Shown one piece after another: positions 22,332 through 30,414 of a stretch of DNA of 43,246 bases. The notes under the pieces were generated by a model, which worked only from the letters and a program-made list of their open reading frames with translations, made no database searches and was not told the origin of the DNA. Source of the stretch: RGIG9041 sp045593905 (GTDB lineage: Bacteria; Bacillota; Clostridia; Oscillospirales; QAKW01). The number at the start of each line of letters is the position of its first letter. The first letter of the stretch is position 1. The DNA lies in assembly GCA_045593905.1 (NCBI GenBank), contig JAZNXL010000016.1, forward strand, positions 1 to 43,246, in the 5' to 3' direction. The translations under genes were made by a program, and so were the position numbers.

Positions 22332-24353
22332 ATGAATAAGAGCATTAAGGTATTAAACGGAATAGGTGACAAAAAGAGCGCACTTTTTAATAAGATGGGC
22401 GTTTTTTGTTTGCGCGATTTGTTAATGCTGACACCGCACCGCTACCAGAACATAGGTGAAACTGTGCCTGTTAATACACTCAGAGAATACCGCGGTCAAA
22501 AGGTGGCAGTACTTGCTACAATATATAAACCCATAACCGAGGCGCGCGTAAAAGGTAATATGCTTGTTACAACCGTTTACGCTTGTGACGAGTCGGGCGG
22601 CTTTAAAATTGTTTACTTTAACAACCCTTATATTAAAAATATGTTAAAGCAAGACAAAACCTATATCTTTTACGGCAAGGTTTCGACTGTAGGCGCGCCG
22701 GGGTTTACAAACCCCGAGCACTACGACCCCGACACGCTTGATAAAACGCTGCTGCCCGTTTATCCGTTAACGCAAGGCATTAACCAACGGCTTATGCGAA
22801 AAACGGTTGCTGATGCGTTTGACAGCGCAACCTTTGTTGACCCGATACCGCAGCAGTTCAGGCAGCGTTACGGGCTTTTAAATATTGTTGAAGCGTTTAA
22901 AGGCGTGCATTTTCCAAATACACTTGCCGATGCCCAAAAAGCTCGAAAACGACTTGTCTTTGAACAGCTTTTATATTATTCGCTCGGTATACGTATGCTA
23001 AAGGGCAGGCGAAAAACAAAAACTGACATTGTAATAAACAAGTTTACAAAAGAGTTTATTGAGGCGCACGATTTTGAGGCAACCGAAGCGCAAAAACGCG
23101 CAATACTCGAAATTTGCTCTGACCTAAAAAGCGGCAGCGCTATGAACAGGCTATTACAGGGCGATGTTGGCTCGGGTAAAACGTTTGTTGCAGGTCAGTG
23201 CGCATACAGCGTTATAAAGGGTGGGTATCAGGCGGCAATGATGGTGCCTACCGAGGTGCTTGCAAACCAGCACTTTAAATACTTTGACGAGGTGTTTACT
23301 CCGCTTGGAATAAATGTGTGTCTTTTAACATCGGCGGTAACTGCCGCTAAAAAACGCGAAATAAAGCAAAAAATTGCATCGGGCGAGATTGATTTTGTGG
23401 TGGGTACTCACGCAATTTTACAATCAGACGTTGAGTTTTTAAAGCTCGGGCTTGTAATAACTGACGAGCAGCACCGTTTTGGTGTTATGCAACGCGCCGC
23501 GCTTTCGCAAAAAGGTAAGGGTGTGCATCTGCTTGTAATGAGTGCAACACCCATTCCGCGTACACTTGCGCTTATGCTGTGGGGTGACCTTGATTTATCG
23601 GTTATTGACGTTATGCCAAAGGGCAGGCAGGCAATATCTACCTTTGTGGTTGATTCAAATTACAACGAGCGCTTAAATGCGTTTATTAAAAAGCAAACCG
23701 ACCTTGGCGGGCGCGTGTATGTTGTATGTCCGCTTGTTGAAGACGAGGACGGCGAAAGCGACCTTACCGCCGCAACCGAGCAGTACAAAGAGTATTGCGA
23801 GATGTTCGGCGAGCAAAACGTAGGGCTTGTGCACGGTAAAATGAAGTCGGCACAAAAAGAAGCGGCAATGCTCGATTTTGTTAGCGGTAAAACAAAAATT
23901 TTGGTATCTACCACCGTTATTGAGGTTGGCGTTAACGTTCCAGAGGCAACTTTAATGGTTATTAAAAACGCCGAGAGGTTTGGTCTGTCGCAGCTGCATC
24001 AGCTAAGAGGCCGTGTTGGCAGAGGTGCTCAAAAATCGTATTGCGTTTTGGTAAGCGACTCGCTTGGCGATACTGCAACAGAGCGTATGAGCTTTTTTGC
24101 AAAAACTACCGACGGCTTTAAAATTGCAAATAAAGACCTTGAAATAAGAGGACCCGGTAACTTTTTTGGTACTGACCAGCACGGTCTTGCCGGTACTTAT
24201 GCGCTAAATCATTTAGACGATATAACAATACTTGAAGACGCATCAAAATGCGCAGGCGAGCTTTTGGGTGTTGACCCAACGCTTGATGTGTTTTTTGATA
24301 TTAAGAAAAATGTTTTAAGTCTTTTTGAGTCAAAAGGCGAAATTTTCAATTAA
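22332..24353 (+). CDS. recG: ATP-dependent DNA helicase RecG
   Basis: RecG is the SF2 helicase that reverses stalled replication forks and branch-migrates Holliday junctions. The 673-aa protein has the N-terminal wedge/OB domain (about 1-230), Walker A GDVGSGKTFVAG (about residue 276), the DEQH box in VITDEQHRFGV (about 376), SATPIPRTLAL, and the C-terminal helicase motifs VSTTVIEVGVNVPEA, QLRGRVGRG and the TRG-like GPGNFFGTDQHG. The ATG at 22332 is chosen. A TTG at 22314 in frame lies inside the promoter. There is no RBS, which suggests leaderless translation. Confidence 0.97.
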   Translation: MNKSIKVLNGIGDKKSALFNKMGVFCLRDLLMLTPHRYQNIGETVPVNTLREYRGQKVAVLATIYKPITEARVKGNMLVTTVYACDESGGFKIVYFNNPYIKNMLKQDKTYIFYGKVSTVGAPGFTNPEHYDPDTLDKTLLPVYPLTQGINQRLMRKTVADAFDSATFVDPIPQQFRQRYGLLNIVEAFKGVHFPNTLADAQKARKRLVFEQLLYYSLGIRMLKGRRKTKTDIVINKFTKEFIEAHDFEATEAQKRAILEICSDLKSGSAMNRLLQGDVGSGKTFVAGQCAYSVIKGGYQAAMMVPTEVLANQHFKYFDEVFTPLGINVCLLTSAVTAAKKREIKQKIASGEIDFVVGTHAILQSDVEFLKLGLVITDEQHRFGVMQRAALSQKGKGVHLLVMSATPIPRTLALMLWGDLDLSVIDVMPKGRQAISTFVVDSNYNERLNAFIKKQTDLGGRVYVVCPLVEDEDGESDLTAATEQYKEYCEMFGEQNVGLVHGKMKSAQKEAAMLDFVSGKTKILVSTTVIEVGVNVPEATLMVIKNAERFGLSQLHQLRGRVGRGAQKSYCVLVSDSLGDTATERMSFFAKTTDGFKIANKDLEIRGPGNFFGTDQHGLAGTYALNHLDDITILEDASKCAGELLGVDPTLDVFFDIKKNVLSLFESKGEIFN

Positions 24354-24427
24354 AGCAAAATTTTACATAGAATTATATTTTTATTTCCGATTAAACTACT
24401 ATTGTAAGTTAAGGAGGTGAAAATGTA

Positions 24428-24610
24428 ATGAACAACGAAATCAAAAAGAACGCAAAGAGCGGCCTTAACAAAATGAAGTTTGAAGTAGCTCGTGAAATCG
24501 GTGTTGATTTGAAAGACGGTTACAACGGTCAACTCACTTCAGCTCAGGCTGGTTCAGTAGGCGGTTATATGGTTAAAAAGCTTATCGAAAAAGGTGAGCA
24601 GTCTCTTTAA
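24428..24610 (+). CDS. Small acid-soluble spore protein, alpha/beta type
   Basis: This 60-aa DNA-binding spore protein saturates and protects the chromosome in the forespore. The conserved features are KMKFEVAREIGVDL, which carries the germination protease (GPR) cleavage region, and the second block YNGQLTSAQAGSVGGYMVKKLIE. A very strong AAGGAGGTG precedes it. Directly ahead is AUGUAAUG: a start codon followed at once by a stop that overlaps the true ATG. A SigG promoter would be expected, but I could not place one convincingly. The gene proves sporulation capacity in the lineage. Confidence 0.95.
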   Translation: MNNEIKKNAKSGLNKMKFEVAREIGVDLKDGYNGQLTSAQAGSVGGYMVKKLIEKGEQSL

Positions 24611-24639
24611 TTATTAAAATAAATTATATTTTAACATTA

Positions 24640-24671
24640 AAATCGGTCGATTTTTGTCGACTGATTTTTTT
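24640..24671 (+). terminator. Intrinsic terminator of the SASP gene
   Basis: The stem AAATCGGTCGA/TCGACTGATTT (11 bp with one G-U) has a 6-nt loop and is followed by a T run (24665-24671). Confidence 0.88.
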
Positions 24672-24696
24672 GTTTGACAAATTACGCAAAATGGTA

Positions 24697-24725
24697 TTGA
24701 CAACGCAACATCGTGCGTATATAAT
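24697..24725 (+). promoter_or_regulatory. Consensus SigA promoter with a dyad in its spacer
   Basis: TTGACA (24697-24702), 17 nt, and TATAAT (24720-24725) form a perfect promoter. The spacer contains ACGCA-6 nt-TGCGT (24703-24718), and another TTGACAA/ACGCAA pair occurs just upstream, suggesting a regulator site. Confidence 0.88.
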
Positions 24726-24745
24726 CTTAACAAGAGGTGATAAGA

Positions 24746-25345
24746 ATGAAGTATATTACGCATACGATAGGCAAGTTTGGAACGGGATACGTTGATACGC
24801 AAACTAAAAATTTAATGATAATATGTAACGATACCGATTGTATAAACAGAGTATACAAAAGCGAAAATGCAACCAAGCTTACACCGTTCGGGCGTGGTTG
24901 GACTCTTAATATACCAAAAAGCAAACAGGGCGAGATGGTGTTTGAAGACGGAAAGCTTATAAGATATACTGACGTTCGTGGCATAAGCTACGGATTTTTT
25001 TATTACGCGGGGTTTTTGCGCAATATATCAACGCCAAAAGGTGTTATAGGCTTTGATTATAATGCCGACGGAATGTTAACCCGAGTTGTTTACCCCGACG
25101 GCAGTATTGCATACCTTTGCTATAGAGATGTTCATTATATGCACGATATTTGCCTGTGCGACAGCGAGGGCAAGGGCAAGGTTGCGGTGTCGTATGCCGA
25201 CAGTCATTATTCAAACGGCGTTGGCTGTGTTTACGAGTACAGCTATATCGCAAACGAGCGTATTGAGAAAAAATTTACCGATATTACAAATGTGGGACGG
25301 TTGTTGACTCTTACAAATAAAAATGATATAATTTTAGCGAAATAA
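24746..25345 (+). CDS. Orphan RHS/YD-repeat-like protein
   Basis: The protein is 199 aa from the ATG at 24746 (AGAGGTGA upstream; a GTG at 24737 overlaps the RBS). It has no signal peptide or membrane helix. Several short segments resemble RHS/YD-repeat proteins such as WapA: FGRGWTLNIPKS, GVIGFDYNADGMLTRVVYPDGS and a final IEKKFTDITNVGRLLTL. Full RHS proteins are secreted and much longer, with dozens of repeats and a toxin tip; none of that is here. It is intact and strongly promoted, so it is not an obvious relic. Function unknown. The promoter of the next gene lies inside its 3' end. Confidence 0.6.
   Translation: MKYITHTIGKFGTGYVDTQTKNLMIICNDTDCINRVYKSENATKLTPFGRGWTLNIPKSKQGEMVFEDGKLIRYTDVRGISYGFFYYAGFLRNISTPKGVIGFDYNADGMLTRVVYPDGSIAYLCYRDVHYMHDICLCDSEGKGKVAVSYADSHYSNGVGCVYEYSYIANERIEKKFTDITNVGRLLTLTNKNDIILAK
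25304..25332 (+). promoter_or_regulatory. SigA promoter for the SPFH-ferritin-ZIP genes
   Basis: TTGACT (25304-25309), 17 nt, and TATAAT (25327-25332) lie within the last codons of the YD-like gene, 37 nt before the SPFH start. Confidence 0.85.
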
Positions 25346-25368
25346 AATTATAAAGGAGTATATCTATT

Positions 25369-26325
25369 ATGGGTGTTGTTATTGCAATTATATTATTTGT
25401 ACTTTTGGCAATTATTATTTCGTGTATCCGCATAGTTCCGCAGGCTACCGAATATGTAATTGAGTTTTTAGGTAAGTACAAAACAACCTGGTCTGCAGGT
25501 CTTCACATTAAAATTCCGTATCTTGAGCGTGTTGCAAAGAGAATAACACTTAAAGAGCAGGTGCTTGACTCGGCACCCCAGCCCGTTATTACAAAGGACA
25601 ACGTTACAATGCAAATTGACACGGTTGTGTTTTTTAGAATTTTCGATGCAAAGCTTTACGCTTACGGCGCAGTAAACCCAATTCTTGCACTCGAAAATTT
25701 AACAGCAACCACACTCAGAAACATCGTAGGTGAGCTTGAGCTTGATAATACTCTTACCTCACGTGATACAATCAATAGCAAAATGACCGCTATTTTAGAC
25801 GATGCTACTGACCAATGGGGTATTAAGGTTGGCAGGGTTGAACTTAAAAATATTATCCCGCCTGCCGAAATTCAAAACGCAATGGAAAAGCAGATGAAGG
25901 CTGAACGCGACAGACGTGAAACCTTACTTCAGGCCGAGGGTCACAAAGCGGCGGCTATTACTCGCGCTGAGGGTGACAAGCAGGCTATGATACTTGCCGC
26001 AGAGGGTGAAAGAGATGCGCGCATTGCAAGAGCCGAGGGTGAAGCACGCGCAATCTATCTTGCAAAAGAGGCAGAGGCAAAGGGTCTTGAGCTTTTAAAA
26101 AATGCAGCACCTGATATGGCAGTGCTCGAGCTTAAAAAGTATGAGGCGCTTGTTAATATGTCAAACGGTAAGGCATCAAAAATTATTGTTCCTACCGATG
26201 CGGTAAACGCAGTAAAATCAAACGTATTGTTTTCGGAAACATCAGGAATAGGTGACGTAACCTTACCTGCCGATGACGAGATTATAGAACAAAAGCAAGA
26301 TGCTTGCTGTGAAAGATTTAATTAA
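25369..26325 (+). CDS. SPFH/band 7 (stomatin-like) membrane protein
   Basis: This 318-aa protein has one N-terminal membrane helix (about 1-22), then the SPFH/band 7 domain (about 24-190, with IVPQATEYVIEFLGKYKTTW and VGRVELKNIIPPAEIQNAME), then a long Ala/Glu-rich coiled-coil (about 170-245, AEGHKAAAITRAEGDKQ and repeats of it). It resembles QmcA/slipin-type proteins that oligomerise at the inner membrane in ordered microdomains. KAAGGAG-type RBS (AAAGGAG) with 10-nt spacing. No NfeD-like partner is present nearby. The ferritin gene follows after 15 nt with a near-identical RBS region. Confidence 0.93.
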   Translation: MGVVIAIILFVLLAIIISCIRIVPQATEYVIEFLGKYKTTWSAGLHIKIPYLERVAKRITLKEQVLDSAPQPVITKDNVTMQIDTVVFFRIFDAKLYAYGAVNPILALENLTATTLRNIVGELELDNTLTSRDTINSKMTAILDDATDQWGIKVGRVELKNIIPPAEIQNAMEKQMKAERDRRETLLQAEGHKAAAITRAEGDKQAMILAAEGERDARIARAEGEARAIYLAKEAEAKGLELLKNAAPDMAVLELKKYEALVNMSNGKASKIIVPTDAVNAVKSNVLFSETSGIGDVTLPADDEIIEQKQDACCERFN

Positions 26326-26340
26326 AGGAGTATATTTATT

Positions 26341-26850
26341 ATGGACAACAAAGTACATCAGTTATTAAACGAACAAATTAACAAAGAGCTGTATTCAGCT
26401 TATCTTTATCTTGATTTTTCTAACTATTTTAAAGCAAAAGGTCTTGACGGCTTTGCAAACTGGTATATGATACAGGCACAAGAAGAGCGCGACCACGCAA
26501 TGCTCTTTTACACATACCTTCAAAACGAAGGTCAAAAGGTAACACTTGATGCAATAGCAAAGCCCGACAAGGTATTTACCTGCGATATGGATGTTTTAAA
26601 TGCAGGTCTTGAGCACGAAAAGTACGTAACCTCGCTTATTAACGATATTTACGGCGCAGCATACGACGTAAGAGATTTCAGAACAATGCAGTTTTTAGAC
26701 TGGTTTGTTAAAGAACAGGGTGAAGAAGAAACAAACGCAAACGACCTCATTTCAAAAATGGAGTTGTTCGGCTCTGACCCCAAAGGTCTTTATATGTTAA
26801 ACCAAGAGCTTGCTGCCCGTGTTTACAGCGCACCGTCACTTGTTTTGTAA
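26341..26850 (+). CDS. Ferritin (bacterial non-heme type)
   Basis: This 169-aa iron-storage protein forms 24-mer cages and oxidises Fe(II). Ferroxidase-centre residues are visible: E17 in NKELYSAY, E49-E50 and H53 in QEERDHAM, E94 in LEHEKYV, and the EQGEEE segment near 126-131. Length is standard for Ftn. It lies between the SPFH gene (15 nt) and a ZIP transporter (3 nt), giving a likely metal-homeostasis operon. No Fur box was identified. Confidence 0.96.
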   Translation: MDNKVHQLLNEQINKELYSAYLYLDFSNYFKAKGLDGFANWYMIQAQEERDHAMLFYTYLQNEGQKVTLDAIAKPDKVFTCDMDVLNAGLEHEKYVTSLINDIYGAAYDVRDFRTMQFLDWFVKEQGEEETNANDLISKMELFGSDPKGLYMLNQELAARVYSAPSLVL

Positions 26851-26853
26851 TTT

Positions 26854-27603
26854 ATGAAAATGGTGCTTTTGACCGCACTTGGTGTTGGCGGTGCTACCGT
26901 CTTTGGTGCGGCAGTAGGGTTTATATTTAAAAAGTATTCGCAAAAGTTTTCAGATATTGTGCTGTCGTTTGCGGCAGGCGTTATGCTTGCGGCGGCGGTG
27001 CTGGGGCTGATACTTCCGTCACTTGAGCTTGGCGGCAAATACTCGCTTTTAATAACCGTTGCAGGCGTGTTTGCAGGCGCATTGCTTCTTAATATTATTG
27101 ATAAGCTTGTACCTCACCTACATAAGCTTGCGGGTGTTGACAGCGAGGAACATAACAATAAAAATATAAACAGCGTGCTTTTATTTGTGCTTGCAATTGC
27201 AATTCACAACCTGCCCGAAGGCATTGCGGCAGGTGTTGGCTTTGGCTCGGGCGATATTTCACACGCGCTTGTAATAGCAGGCGGTATTGCGCTTCAAAAC
27301 ATACCTGAGGGCATGGTTATTATAGGCCCTATGCTTGCACTCGGAATAAGCGCTAAAAAAACCTTTTTGTTTGCTTCTCTCACAGGCGTTGTTGAAATAT
27401 TAGGTACGCTTATTGGTTATTTTGCAGTTAGCTTTTCAAGTGCGGTGCTTCCGTTTGCGCTTTCGCTTGCGGGCGGTACAATGCTGTATGTTATAAGCGA
27501 CGAGATGATACCCGAAACACATTCTCACGGTAACGAGCGGGGCGCAACCTATGCGCTTTTGGTCGGTTTTTGCGTAATGCTTATAACCGATTACTTGTTA
27601 TAG
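26854..27603 (+). CDS. ZIP family metal (Zn/Fe/Mn) transporter
   Basis: The 249-aa integral membrane protein has about eight helices. It carries the ZIP metal-site motifs HNLPEGIAAGVGF in helix 4 and QNIPEGMVIIGP in helix 5, plus a histidine-bearing loop (VPHLHKLAGVDSEEHN) between helices 3 and 4. ZIP proteins bring divalent metals into the cytosol. The start is 3 nt after the ferritin stop, and there is no evident Shine-Dalgarno, so translation probably depends on coupling to ferritin; an ATG two codons later (26860) is an alternative. The pairing with ferritin suggests iron as one substrate, which is an inference. Confidence 0.9.
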   Translation: MKMVLLTALGVGGATVFGAAVGFIFKKYSQKFSDIVLSFAAGVMLAAAVLGLILPSLELGGKYSLLITVAGVFAGALLLNIIDKLVPHLHKLAGVDSEEHNNKNINSVLLFVLAIAIHNLPEGIAAGVGFGSGDISHALVIAGGIALQNIPEGMVIIGPMLALGISAKKTFLFASLTGVVEILGTLIGYFAVSFSSAVLPFALSLAGGTMLYVISDEMIPETHSHGNERGATYALLVGFCVMLITDYLL

Positions 27604-27632
27604 TTGAAAATTTATACTATATATAATATAAT
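27604..27632 (+). promoter_or_regulatory. SigA promoter of the MATE-DUF5058-M20 operon
   Basis: TTGAAA (27604-27609), 17 nt, and TATAAT (27627-27632). The expected +1 (about 27639) is inside the left arm of the next terminator hairpin, so transcripts from this promoter lose most of that arm and should not be terminated. Confidence 0.85.
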
Positions 27633-27660
27633 GGATAGGCAAAATGCCTATCCATTTTTT
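27631..27660 (+). terminator. Intrinsic terminator of the ferritin-ZIP transcript
   Basis: A perfect 11-bp stem (ATGGATAGGCA/TGCCTATCCAT, loop AAA) is followed by TTTTT. It overlaps the -10 and start region of the MATE promoter. Confidence 0.9.
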
Positions 27661-27671
27661 ATTGAGGTAAA

Positions 27672-29003
27672 ATGAAAATTCAGTTATCGGAACATTTTAA
27701 TTATAAAAAGCTTTTCAGGTTTACTTTTCCGTCGGTTGTAATGATGGTGTTTATTTCAATCTACGGTGTGGTAGACGGTTTTTTTGTGTCTAACTATGTA
27801 GGCAAAACACCGTTTGCGGCAGTAAACTTTATAATGCCGTTTTTAATGATACTCGGCACGGTCGGGTTTATGTTTGGTACAGGCGGCAGCGCAATCATTG
27901 CCAAAACAATGGGAGAGGGCAACAATAAAAAAGCACGTGCAATATTTTCAATGCTGGTTTACCTATCTCTTGCGCTGGGTGTTACAATATCAGCACTCGG
28001 TTTTGTGTTTATAAGGCCTGTTGCGGCACTGCTTGGTGCCGAGGGCGAAATGCTTGCAAACTGTGTTACATACGGACAGATAATTTTAATATCGCTGCCT
28101 GCGCTTATTATGCAGTTTGAGTTTCAGGCGTTTTTTATAACCGCCGAAAAACCGCAGCTCGGGCTTGCAATGACTGTTGTTGCAGGTGTTACCAACATTG
28201 TTCTTGACGCGCTTTTTGTGGCAGTGTTTAAGTGGGGACTTGAGGGCGCTGCGTGGGCAACTGCCATAAGTCAGCTTGCAGGCGGTATTTTTCCGCTTAT
28301 ATATTTCAGCTTTAAGAACACAAGTCTTTTACGGCTTGAAAAACCCATTTTTGACTGGGGCGCAGTTGTAAAAACCTGCACCAACGGCGCATCGGAGTTT
28401 GTAAGCAATATTTCAATGTCGGTTGTAGGTATGCTCTACAATGTTCAGCTTATAAAATACGCAGGTGAAAACGGTGTTGCGGCATACGGCGTAATAATGT
28501 ATGTTAATATGATATTTCTTGCAATATTTATTGGTTACTCAATAGGTGTTGCGCCTGTTATAAGCTATCACTTTGGCGCAAAAAACAACGGCGAGATAAA
28601 AAGCTTAAAATCAAAGAGCGTTGTTATAATTTTAGTATCGTCGGTTGTTATGTGCCTATTGGCGTTTATACTTGCAAACCCGCTTTCGACCATATTTGTA
28701 AGCTATGACAAACAGCTTTTTGATTTGACAGTCAGTGCGTTTAAAATATATTCACTTTCGTTTTTGTTTGCAGGCGTTGCAATATTTGGCTCGTCATATT
28801 TTACCGCACTTAACGACGGACTTACATCTGCCATAATCTCATTTTTAAGAACGCTTGTGTTCGAGGTTGCGGCAGTGCTTGTGTTCCCTATTATTTGGGG
28901 CATAACAGGAATTTGGCTTTCAATTGTAGCAGCCGAAGCGCTTGCTGTTTTGGTTACTATAATATTTTTTAAAATTAAAGCAAAAAAGGAGAGATTAGTT
29001 TGA
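27672..29003 (+). CDS. MATE family efflux transporter
   Basis: This 443-aa protein has 12 predicted transmembrane helices of the MATE/MatE family (NorM/DinF relatives), which exports cationic drugs or metabolites using Na+ or H+. The N-terminal FPSVVMMVFISIYGVVDGFFVSNYVG and internal pseudo-repeat (QFEFQAFFITAEKPQLGL) are typical of the clostridial subgroup. GAGGT precedes the ATG. Its stop overlaps the TTG start of the DUF5058 gene, so it belongs to the same four-gene operon as the M20 peptidase. The substrate is unknown. Confidence 0.93.
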   Translation: MKIQLSEHFNYKKLFRFTFPSVVMMVFISIYGVVDGFFVSNYVGKTPFAAVNFIMPFLMILGTVGFMFGTGGSAIIAKTMGEGNNKKARAIFSMLVYLSLALGVTISALGFVFIRPVAALLGAEGEMLANCVTYGQIILISLPALIMQFEFQAFFITAEKPQLGLAMTVVAGVTNIVLDALFVAVFKWGLEGAAWATAISQLAGGIFPLIYFSFKNTSLLRLEKPIFDWGAVVKTCTNGASEFVSNISMSVVGMLYNVQLIKYAGENGVAAYGVIMYVNMIFLAIFIGYSIGVAPVISYHFGAKNNGEIKSLKSKSVVIILVSSVVMCLLAFILANPLSTIFVSYDKQLFDLTVSAFKIYSLSFLFAGVAIFGSSYFTALNDGLTSAIISFLRTLVFEVAAVLVFPIIWGITGIWLSIVAAEALAVLVTIIFFKIKAKKERLV

Positions 29004-29734
29004 CATTTAGTGTAAACCACCCGATACTGTTTGTTATCGTTGGTGTAATCATTGCGGCGGTAGTTGCACAGTCGGTATACTTTTTGGCAAAAGCATTAAA
29101 GCAAGCCAAAAAGCTTGGTATTTCAAAAACCACCATTAAGGCAACAATTTCGTCGGCGGCAATATTTACAATTGCGCCCGCTGTTGCAATACTTGTTGGT
29201 GTTGTTGTGCTTTCAAAGGCGCTGGGTGTTGCGGTTCCGTGGCTGAGACTTTCGGTTATTGGCTCTATCACCTACGAAAACGTTGCGGCAGGCAATGCGC
29301 TTACCGCGGCAGGTATGTCGGCAAGTGAAACTGTTACAAGCCCGTCAATTTTTGTTACAATTTTATGGGTTATGACAATAGGCATTGCGGCAGGTATTGT
29401 ACTTGTGCCGTTTGTAACCAAAAAAATTCAGGGCGGACTTTTAAAAATGGGCCTTAAAGACAAAAAATGGGGCGAGATTTTTAACACCGCAATGTTCCTT
29501 GGTATGATTTCGGCGTTTTTAGGTTATGTATTCTGCGATGTAGGAAAGGTTGTATCGGGCGATACATCAGGGCTTATTCCTGTATGCGTAATGGTGGTAT
29601 CGGCGGTTGTTATGGCAATTTGCGGTCTGTCGGCTAAAAAATTAAAAGTGCGCTGGCTTGAGGACTATGCGTTGCCGCTCAGCCTTGTTATTGGTATGGC
29701 ATCGGCTATACCGTTTACAAACTGGTTAGGATAG
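29000..29734 (+). CDS. DUF5058 family membrane protein
   Basis: The 244-aa membrane protein belongs to DUF5058, a family of unknown function. It starts with TTG at 29000, whose last two bases fall in the MATE stop codon; AAGGAGAG lies 7 nt upstream. There are about six hydrophobic segments, with a conserved loop LRLSVIGSITYENVAAGNAL and a small soluble loop KKIQGGLLKMGLKDKKW. It is followed 14 nt later by another membrane protein and then a membrane-anchored M20 peptidase. The arrangement suggests one half of a two-component transporter, but this is inference. Confidence 0.82.
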   Translation: MTFSVNHPILFVIVGVIIAAVVAQSVYFLAKALKQAKKLGISKTTIKATISSAAIFTIAPAVAILVGVVVLSKALGVAVPWLRLSVIGSITYENVAAGNALTAAGMSASETVTSPSIFVTILWVMTIGIAAGIVLVPFVTKKIQGGLLKMGLKDKKWGEIFNTAMFLGMISAFLGYVFCDVGKVVSGDTSGLIPVCVMVVSAVVMAICGLSAKKLKVRWLEDYALPLSLVIGMASAIPFTNWLG

Positions 29735-29748
29735 GGGGTAAAAAGTAT

Positions 29749-30414
29749 ATGAAAAAGCAGTTATCGTATATGGACAGTGTTCACCGTGACGGAAAGATTT
29801 GGGGCATTGTTGTTGGTATTTTAATACTTTTGTTCCCTGTTGCAGTATCGGTTATTTTTAAAGCAAAGCCCGACTATGCAGTGCTTGTTCAGGGGCTTAT
29901 TGCTACCGCGCCTATGTACTGGGCGGTTGGTATTGTTGAAATTTTTACATACGTACCAATGCTTGGCGCAGGCGGTACATACCTTTCGTTTATTACAGGC
30001 AACATTTCAAACTTAAAGCTTCCTTGCGCTATTGACGCAATGGAGCGCGCAAACGTTAAAGCAAGCAGCGAAGAGGGCGAGGTTATTTCGACTATTGCAA
30101 TCGCCGTTTCGAGCATTGTTACAACAGTTATTATAATTGTTGGTGTTATTTGTATTGTGCCGCTCACACCTATTTTAGAGTCGGCTGTGTTAAAGCCTGC
30201 GTTCGATATGATTTTGCCTGCGCTTTTTGGAGGACTTGCGGTTGTGTTTATTTCAAAAAATGCAAAGCTTTCAATCGCACCCATTATTTTAATGCTTGTG
30301 CTCTTTATTACAGTACCCGCACTCAACGCAGGTACAGTTGGCATAATGGTGCCTGTCGGTGTACTATTTACAGTTGCCGTTGCGCGCATTATGTATAAGA
30401 AAGGTTGGCTGTAA
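29749..30414 (+). CDS. Integral membrane protein, putative partner of DUF5058
   Basis: This 221-aa protein has about six hydrophobic helices, a charged N-terminus (KKQLSYMDSVHRDGKIW), and a conserved-looking polar loop (LGAGGTYLSFITGNISNLKLP, followed by a cytosolic AMERANVKASSEEGE) that could line a substrate path. I do not recognise a named family with certainty. GGGGGT-type RBS is 9 nt upstream. It is fitted between DUF5058 (14 nt) and the M20 peptidase (0 nt). Equal size and consistent pairing suggest a heteromeric complex with DUF5058. Confidence 0.7.
   Translation: MKKQLSYMDSVHRDGKIWGIVVGILILLFPVAVSVIFKAKPDYAVLVQGLIATAPMYWAVGIVEIFTYVPMLGAGGTYLSFITGNISNLKLPCAIDAMERANVKASSEEGEVISTIAIAVSSIVTTVIIIVGVICIVPLTPILESAVLKPAFDMILPALFGGLAVVFISKNAKLSIAPIILMLVLFITVPALNAGTVGIMVPVGVLFTVAVARIMYKKGWL

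Noticed and set aside
24355..24410. SigG promoter for the SASP gene
   Set aside because: Only weak partial matches to SigG -10 and -35 elements at wrong spacing, so not listed as a feature.
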